This document shows, piece after piece, positions 59,437-64,000 of a DNA stretch of 64,000 bases. Where the stretch lies: NCBI GenBank assembly GCA_039029455.1, contig JBCCGE010000005.1, positions 1 through 64,000 of the forward strand. Reading direction: 5' to 3'. This stretch comes from JBCCGE01 sp039029455. Lineage in GTDB: Bacteria; Pseudomonadota; Gammaproteobacteria; Arenicellales; Poriferihabitantaceae. Under the pieces are notes generated by a model. That model did not search any database, was not told the origin of the DNA, and was given only the letters and a program-made list of their open reading frames with translations. Numbering within the stretch: the first letter of the stretch is position 1; each line of letters begins with the position of its first letter. Position numbers and translations under genes: made by a program.

Positions 59437-61698
59437 ATGGCGAAGAAAGCGACAGCAAAGAAGGCAGCTACGAAGAAGACCACTGCCAAGAAGGTCACGA
59501 AAAAAGTCACCGCGAAAAAAGCGGCTGCTAAAAAAACTGCGACCAAGAAAGCGGCAGTTAAAAAAGCGCCGGCTAAAAAAGCAGCGGCAAAGAAAACTAC
59601 AGCAAAAAAATCATCCACCGCGAAAGCGGCGTCCAAAAAAGCGGTAGCCAAGAAAACCGCGACAAAGAAAGCAACAACGAAAAAAACCACGAAAAAAGTT
59701 ACGGCAAAGAAGGCGCCTGTAAAGAAGACACGGTCGAAAAAACCGACCGCCAAGAAGCAGGCCGAAGTCCAGTCAGCAGAGACGGAAGAGGTCGAGGAAC
59801 TTGCCGAAGACGGCGACGAGGGCGATGACATTGAAGGTGTCGAAGATTCTGAGGACATTCCTGATCTGACCAAGGATGCTAAAGCGACTCCGGCCGCGCC
59901 GGAGAAAAAGCAGTCGGATCTTAAAAATCTGGTATTGAAAGGCAAGGCGCAGGGCTTCCTGACCTATGCCGAGATCAACGACCATCTGCCTGAGAACATG
60001 CACGACACCGACCAGATCGAGGTCGTCGTGAACATGATCAACGATATGGGTATCGAGGTTGTCGACAAGGCGCCGGATACAGACAACATTCAGCTCAAGC
60101 GCGACAACCCAGAGGATCAGGAAGTTGCAGAGGAGGTCACCGCTGCGTTGAAAACCGCGGTTGAAAGCGAATTCGGCCGAACCACCGATCCGGTTCGCAT
60201 GTACATGCGGGAGATGGGAACGGTGGAGCTGCTGACGCGCGAGGACGAAATTGCGCTGGCCAAACGAATTGAGGCGGGCAACCGTCAGGTGGCTCAGGCG
60301 GTTGCATTGACTCCAGTTGCGATTCGTACCCTGATCAATATGTGCGACGCCATCGATGCCGGTGAAATGAAGCTCACCGATATGGTGGTCGACTTTATGG
60401 AACTGGATGCTCTGGACGACGAGACTGTAGCGATTCCCGGCGAGCCGGGTCAGAATGCGGCTGAGGAAGAAGAGTCGCCAAGTGGTCCGGATCCTGAAGA
60501 TGCGGTCGTACGATTCAAACGCATGCGCCGTGCCTGGAAATCGTTGGAAATGGCCATCGAAAAGCATGGCATGGGAAGTAAGCAGGTCGCGAAGAATCGA
60601 CAAAAGCTTGGTGACGAGCTATTGCAGATCAAATTTGTCCCAGCGAAGTTTGAAATCATCGCGAACACTCTACGTCGAACGATGGATGAAATTCGAACCT
60701 CAGAGCGTCGAATTGCTCAATACTGCGTGACTTACGGTAAGGTTCCAAGAAAACGATTCACCGAACATTTCACCAACCATGAGGAAAACGTAAACTGGTT
60801 TGATGACCTGATCAAGGCCAGTTCATCGGAAGGCGATCGACTCGAGCTGTATCGGGAAAACATTGATGAGTTATGCCAGCACATTAAAAAGCAGGAAGAC
60901 TATTCCGGACTGGTGCTGAAAGACATCAAGGCCTTAAGCCGTCAGTTGTCCATCGGCGAAGCGAAGGCCCGACGTGCGAAGAAAGAAATGGTTGAAGCCA
61001 ACCTTCGACTGGTTATCTCTATCGCCAAAAAGTACACCAACCGCGGCTTGCAGTTTCTCGATCTGATTCAGGAAGGTAATATCGGCCTTATGAAAGCCGT
61101 CGATAAATTTGAATATCGACGCGGCTACAAGTTCTCGACCTATGCTACCTGGTGGATTCGACAGGCGATTACGCGATCAATTGCGGATCAGGCTAGAACC
61201 ATTCGTATTCCGGTTCACATGATTGAAACCATCAACAAGCTGAATCGAGTATCGCGTCAAATTCTTCAGGAGAAAGGTCGCGAAGCGTTGCCGGAAGAGC
61301 TGGCGGAGCGAATGGAGTTGTCAGAGGACAAAGTCCGCAAGGTGTTAAAGATTGCCAAAGAGCCGATCTCCATGGAGATGCCCATTGGGGATGACGAAGA
61401 CTCCCATCTGGGTGACTTCATTGAGGACAAGAACATCAAGGCGCCGATTGAGATCGCGACCAGTTCAGGACTCAAGAATGCCACTCACGAAATTCTGGAT
61501 TCGCTCACTGAACGTGAGGCCAAGGTTCTGCAGATGCGCTTCGGTATCGGTATGAACACCGACCACACGCTGGAAGAAGTGGGTAAGCAGTTCGATGTTA
61601 CCCGTGAGCGTATTCGTCAGATCGAGGCCAAAGCGCTGCGTAAGCTGAGACATCCGAGTCGTTCAGATCATCTCAGAAGCTTTCTGGATAACAACTAA
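59437..61698 (+). CDS. rpoD: Housekeeping sigma factor RpoD with histone H1-like N-terminal tail
   Basis: The main sigma70, which directs RNA polymerase to most promoters. From ~159 on, the 753-residue protein is standard: region 1.1 ([20 protein letters not shown]), region 1.2 ([20 protein letters not shown]), a non-conserved insertion, regions 2-3 ([40 protein letters not shown]) and region 4.2 ([18 protein letters not shown]). Residues 1-107 are nearly all Lys, Ala and Thr: 43 lysines, with 21 KK doublets spaced mostly five residues apart, followed by an acidic linker (~108-158). The frame is continuous with AAG/AAA codons, so it is not an assembly join. Lysine-rich N-termini occur in some other proteobacterial RpoD proteins, but this one is very regular. 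Confidence 0.95.
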   Translation: MAKKATAKKAATKKTTAKKVTKKVTAKKAAAKKTATKKAAVKKAPAKKAAAKKTTAKKSSTAKAASKKAVAKKTATKKATTKKTTKKVTAKKAPVKKTRSKKPTAKKQAEVQSAETEEVEELAEDGDEGDDIEGVEDSEDIPDLTKDAKATPAAPEKKQSDLKNLVLKGKAQGFLTYAEINDHLPENMHDTDQIEVVVNMINDMGIEVVDKAPDTDNIQLKRDNPEDQEVAEEVTAALKTAVESEFGRTTDPVRMYMREMGTVELLTREDEIALAKRIEAGNRQVAQAVALTPVAIRTLINMCDAIDAGEMKLTDMVVDFMELDALDDETVAIPGEPGQNAAEEEESPSGPDPEDAVVRFKRMRRAWKSLEMAIEKHGMGSKQVAKNRQKLGDELLQIKFVPAKFEIIANTLRRTMDEIRTSERRIAQYCVTYGKVPRKRFTEHFTNHEENVNWFDDLIKASSSEGDRLELYRENIDELCQHIKKQEDYSGLVLKDIKALSRQLSIGEAKARRAKKEMVEANLRLVISIAKKYTNRGLQFLDLIQEGNIGLMKAVDKFEYRRGYKFSTYATWWIRQAITRSIADQARTIRIPVHMIETINKLNRVSRQILQEKGREALPEELAERMELSEDKVRKVLKIAKEPISMEMPIGDDEDSHLGDFIEDKNIKAPIEIATSSGLKNATHEILDSLTEREAKVLQMRFGIGMNTDHTLEEVGKQFDVTRERIRQIEAKALRKLRHPSRSDHLRSFLDNN

Positions 61699-61709
61699 CA
61701 GTTTTTGAC

Positions 61710-61737
61710 TTGGGGACAGACTTAAGTTTGTCCCCAA
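61710..61737. repeat. 28-base perfect-type palindrome after rpoD
   Basis: TTGGGGACAGACTT is followed directly by AAGTTTGTCCCCAA, a 14-bp inverted repeat with one G-T pair and no loop. No T-run follows, so it is not a classical terminator. Sequences of the GGGGACAGAC type are known to me as dispersed repeats in some gammaproteobacteria, often linked to REP-associated transposases; here it may stop or protect rpoD mRNA. Confidence 0.7.
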
Positions 61738-61824
61738 ACTAAAGCTCTGTCTCTATATGTTTATTAGCATCCTGTCAGGATGCCAATGAACGAAACAAGC
61801 GGTAAAATCCGCATCCCTCCTAAA

Positions 61825-61901
61825 GGGCCTGTAGCTCAGTTGGTTAGAGCAGTGGACTCATAATCCATTGGTCGTAGGTTCAAGTCCTACCGGGCCCACC
61901 A
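61825..61901 (+). tRNA. tRNA with CAU anticodon, probably tRNA-Ile2 (lysidine type)
   Basis: A 77-base cloverleaf with encoded CCA. Acceptor GGGCCTG/CGGGCCC (one G-T pair), D-loop AGCTCAGTTGGTTAGAGC, anticodon stem-loop TGGACTCATAATCCA with anticodon CAT, and T-arm GTAGGTTCAAGTCCTAC. The T-arm GGTTCAAGTCC and GGTCG variable loop look like tRNA-Ile2, whose C34 is changed to lysidine by TilS to read AUA, more than like elongator Met; initiator Met is excluded because 1-72 pairs. A CAU tRNA next to rpoD is also seen in Pseudomonas. Confidence 0.93.
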
Positions 61902-61941
61902 TTTCTTAGTGGTGCATTCAGCCTCCATTTGTGACAGCTAA

Positions 61942-63672
61942 TTAGTCAATCAGCCCCGCTTTTCTATAGCCCTCCAACCAGTGCTCTGCATCTTCAGGAT
62001 GTTTGCATAATCTTGCATGGGAGTTGGCATAAAAAGTGAAATCCGATTCTGGGGGCCGCTCCTTTTCGAAGAGAGCTGCCGCCTCTTGGGCCTTATCCAT
62101 ATTTCCCAGCTGAGCATGGCAGGCCGCCAGGTGGGTATACATGTGTACAGGTGGGTTTTTCCAGCGAAGATAGAGTTCGATGGCATCGTCGTATGTGCCC
62201 AGCACGTACGTTGCTTCTGCCAGAGCTTCCAACCAGTGATCTGGTGCCAGGGGATCATGGGCCAATGCATTTTTAATGATTTGAATTCCCCGTTCATGGT
62301 CACCGCAGTAGTTGGTATAGATACCGTGATTGAGAAGCAACCATAAGTCATTGGGATTAATTGTTAATGATCTATCAATATGAATTTTAGCCAGATCGTG
62401 TTGGCCACAAATGAGATATACGTGCCCCGCGCTCGTTTGCACGAAGTGATCATTTTCTGCCAGCTCCAATGCTTTCTCTATTTTTTCAACGGCGGTAATG
62501 GTGGGGTCTTCGCCAATGGGGCTGAAGGTAAAGACGCTGTACGCATGGATAAACGCAATCATACTGTACGCATGAGCGGACTCTGGATCGAGTTCCAATG
62601 CCTTATCAAGAAGGTCCAGCATTTCCGGGACATTGTGACTGGTATGGTTCTCCAACCAGCGTGCACGAAGGACGTATTCATAAGCAGACAGGTTCCCCTG
62701 GGATTTTTGATTGCTCACCTCAATTAGCGCTTGCGACAATCTCAATGGTAGTACCGTAACAATGGATTTGGTGATTTCATCCTGCAGGTTGAAAATGTCT
62801 TCTAACTCCCTGTCATATCGTTCTGCCCATATATGACTGCCACTGGTAGCTTCAATTAGTTGAACCGTAATTCGAACACGCTGACCTGATCTGCGAACGC
62901 TTCCTTCAACGACGTAATCTATACCCAAGTCTTCGGCAATTTTCTGGATTTTCGTAGATTTTCCCTTATAGGAAAATGACGAATTTCTTGCAATTACAAA
63001 CAACTCATCGAATCGGCAGAGCTCTGTAATAATGTCTTCACTGATGCCGTCCGAAAAATACTCCTGTTCCGGATCGCCGGACATGTTTGTAAAAGCCAGT
63101 ACAGCGATGGATGGCCTTTTATGTTCACCAGGGAATGATGATTTTGCACGTGAAGGGTCCGCTGCACCTAACCATTGCCATACACGAACCGGACGATCTA
63201 TATTTTTGAGTTGCTGTTCCCCCAAATCTTTAAACTCCATGTCTCTCTTACCAGTCAGGCTTTGGTAGACGATATCGGATATGCACACGGCTCCGGTTGA
63301 TGCCAGGGACTCCAGTCTAGCAGCTACATTGACCCCATCACCGTAAATGTCACTCCCATCAATAATGACATCACCCAGATTTACCCCTATTCGTAATTGA
63401 ATTGGCCCGTCTTCCGCGGCTGTATTCTGTTGGATCGCTATCGCGCTCTGCACTGCAGCGACAACGGAAGAGAATTCGACCAACACTCCATCACCCATCA
63501 ATTTAACAATTCGGCCTCCATGAGCTTCTATTAAAGGGTCAAGAACTATCTTTCTATGCTTTTTGAGAGATTCCATAGTGGCAGACTCATCTTTTGCCAT
63601 CATGGATGAAAAGCCAACAACATCGGCGGCAAGAATAGCTGAGAGTCTTCGGTTGGAGGTTTCTGTATTCAA
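61942..63672 (-). CDS. Class III adenylate cyclase with TolB-like and TPR domains
   Basis: A 576-residue multidomain protein. Residues ~8-170: class III cyclase catalytic domain with the metal Asp in LSAILAADVVGFSSMM and GDGVLVEF, and the transition-state Asn/Arg in YGDGVNVAARLESLA. Substrate residues fit ATP: Lys in RIVKLMGDG and Asp in SDIYGDG. Residues ~185-310: a TolB N-terminal-like domain (SIAVLAFTNMSGDPEQEYFSDGISE). The rest: TPR repeats. No transmembrane helix, so it is probably soluble. Proteins with this plan are common in rhizobia and other alphaproteobacteria. The signal it senses is unknown. It stands alone, next to an insertion sequence. Confidence 0.9.
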   Translation of the reverse strand: MNTETSNRRLSAILAADVVGFSSMMAKDESATMESLKKHRKIVLDPLIEAHGGRIVKLMGDGVLVEFSSVVAAVQSAIAIQQNTAAEDGPIQLRIGVNLGDVIIDGSDIYGDGVNVAARLESLASTGAVCISDIVYQSLTGKRDMEFKDLGEQQLKNIDRPVRVWQWLGAADPSRAKSSFPGEHKRPSIAVLAFTNMSGDPEQEYFSDGISEDIITELCRFDELFVIARNSSFSYKGKSTKIQKIAEDLGIDYVVEGSVRRSGQRVRITVQLIEATSGSHIWAERYDRELEDIFNLQDEITKSIVTVLPLRLSQALIEVSNQKSQGNLSAYEYVLRARWLENHTSHNVPEMLDLLDKALELDPESAHAYSMIAFIHAYSVFTFSPIGEDPTITAVEKIEKALELAENDHFVQTSAGHVYLICGQHDLAKIHIDRSLTINPNDLWLLLNHGIYTNYCGDHERGIQIIKNALAHDPLAPDHWLEALAEATYVLGTYDDAIELYLRWKNPPVHMYTHLAACHAQLGNMDKAQEAAALFEKERPPESDFTFYANSHARLCKHPEDAEHWLEGYRKAGLID

Positions 63673-63745
63673 AACTGTAATCTCATCATTCAGTCCAGTT
63701 TACCTAAACTTCGTCTGCGGTGAGTAGAAAAAGAATCGGTCCCCT

Positions 63746-64000
63746 TGACCTTCCCCCTGAAAACAGTACCGAATTAAGTTAGAGAATTCTGGCAAAATGA
63801 ATCCTGAAGAGGAGGAGAATTGCCATGAAGAAGACGAAGTTCACAGAAGAGCAGATTACGTTTGCCTTACGCCAGGCGGAGACAGGAACGAGGGTGGCTG
63901 AAGTATGTCGCAAGCTCGGCATCTCAGAAGCGACTTTTTATAACTGGAAGAAAAAGTACGGCGGATTGGGTGTTTCAGAGCTGCGCCGGTTGAAGCAGTT
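63746..64000 (+). mobile_element. Left end of an IS3-family insertion sequence (cut by the window edge)
   Basis: The orfA start (next entry) is preceded by ~80 bases that begin near TGACCTTCCCCCTG (63746), consistent with an IS3-family terminal inverted repeat starting TG. The right end and the target duplication are beyond the window, so the exact border is not proven. Confidence 0.6.
63825..64000 (+). CDS. IS3-family transposase OrfA, partial
   Basis: The first 58 codons of a transposase OrfA: MKKTKFTEEQITFALRQAE, then TGTRVAEVCRKLGISEATFY and NWKKKYGGLG, a helix-turn-helix typical of the IS407/IS3 group. A strong Shine-Dalgarno (GGAGGAG) precedes the ATG. In complete elements OrfA is joined to OrfB by -1 frameshifting. 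The window ends within the leucine-zipper part. Confidence 0.88.
   Translation, partial: MKKTKFTEEQITFALRQAETGTRVAEVCRKLGISEATFYNWKKKYGGLGVSELRRLKQ

Noticed and set aside
59437..59760. Degenerate 15-base repeats at the rpoD 5' end, considered as CRISPR or satellite DNA
   Set aside because: The repeat has no spacers and is explained by the coding rhythm of KK-containing pentapeptides in an open frame.
59397..59945. Leftward 182-codon frame rich in Phe, Ala and Val opposite the rpoD tail
   Set aside because: It is the antisense reading of the lysine-doublet repeat (AAG/AAA read as CTT/TTT); no start signal or family likeness.
61825..61901. Elongator or initiator tRNA-Met
   Set aside because: Position 1-72 is a pair, which excludes initiator; arms resemble tRNA-Ile2 more than elongator Met. 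Not excluded with certainty.

Overview
The window looks like chromosomal DNA of a gammaproteobacterium, probably marine or saline, from an isolate or a metagenome assembly. Supporting signs are the housekeeping gene set (secA-argJ-mutT, pilBCD-coaE, murA-hisDC, ftsY-ftsEX, bamC and bamD, rluD, dnaG-rpoD-tRNA), an IscR with the exact C-C-C-H cluster spacing of the E. coli protein, a general porin and an ectoine hydrolase. I cannot name the order or genus. Nearly all coding space is used, and no prophage or CRISPR array is visible. The right edge enters an IS3-type insertion sequence. The left edge cuts secA, and its first ~48 bases do not look like SecA.

Layout. 1-8.65 kb: partial secA, argJ and mutT (+), converging on coaE, pilD, pilC and pilB (-). 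8.9-13.9 kb: an iron-sulfur operon (iscR, sufB, sufC, sufD, sufT, Rieske ferredoxin) with a predicted sigma70 promoter that overlaps an IscR-like operator; sufS and sufE/U are not in it. 14-24.7 kb: a small secreted protein, murA-hisD-hisC, then tmcA, a ferredoxin, coaD and rsmD (-), then ftsY-ftsE-ftsX (+) converging on infA. 24.9-29.3 kb: a TPR-sulfotransferase, a porin with promoter and terminator, and a short bamC.

29.4-41.9 kb is the most accessory-looking part. Two paralogous MurG-like glycosyltransferases and a divergent polysaccharide deacetylase (+) converge on two GT4 glycosyltransferases (-). The GT4 genes lie directly downstream of a complete oligopeptide-type ABC importer (fused double ATPase, binding protein, two permeases), which itself follows a 2OG-Fe(II) oxygenase gene. 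Together these could build, modify or recover a surface glycoconjugate or peptide. 42.2-42.6 kb holds a broken gene for a small exported protein, with a stop codon exactly after the signal peptide. 43-47.6 kb is a polyamine-type ABC importer operon with an internal attenuator-like hairpin and a strong terminator.

47.7-64 kb: thrC, preceded by a partial duplication of its own start; an AMP-forming acyl-CoA ligase; doeA; a rhomboid protease; rluD/bamD; a DUF4442 protein and yceH; purC; dnaG; rpoD; and tRNA-Ile(CAU). RpoD carries a 107-residue lysine-doublet tail like histone H1. The window ends with an adenylate cyclase-TolB-TPR protein and the start of an IS3 orfA.

Coordinates of genes come from open reading frames and start-codon judgement; short sites were read by eye and may be off by a base.
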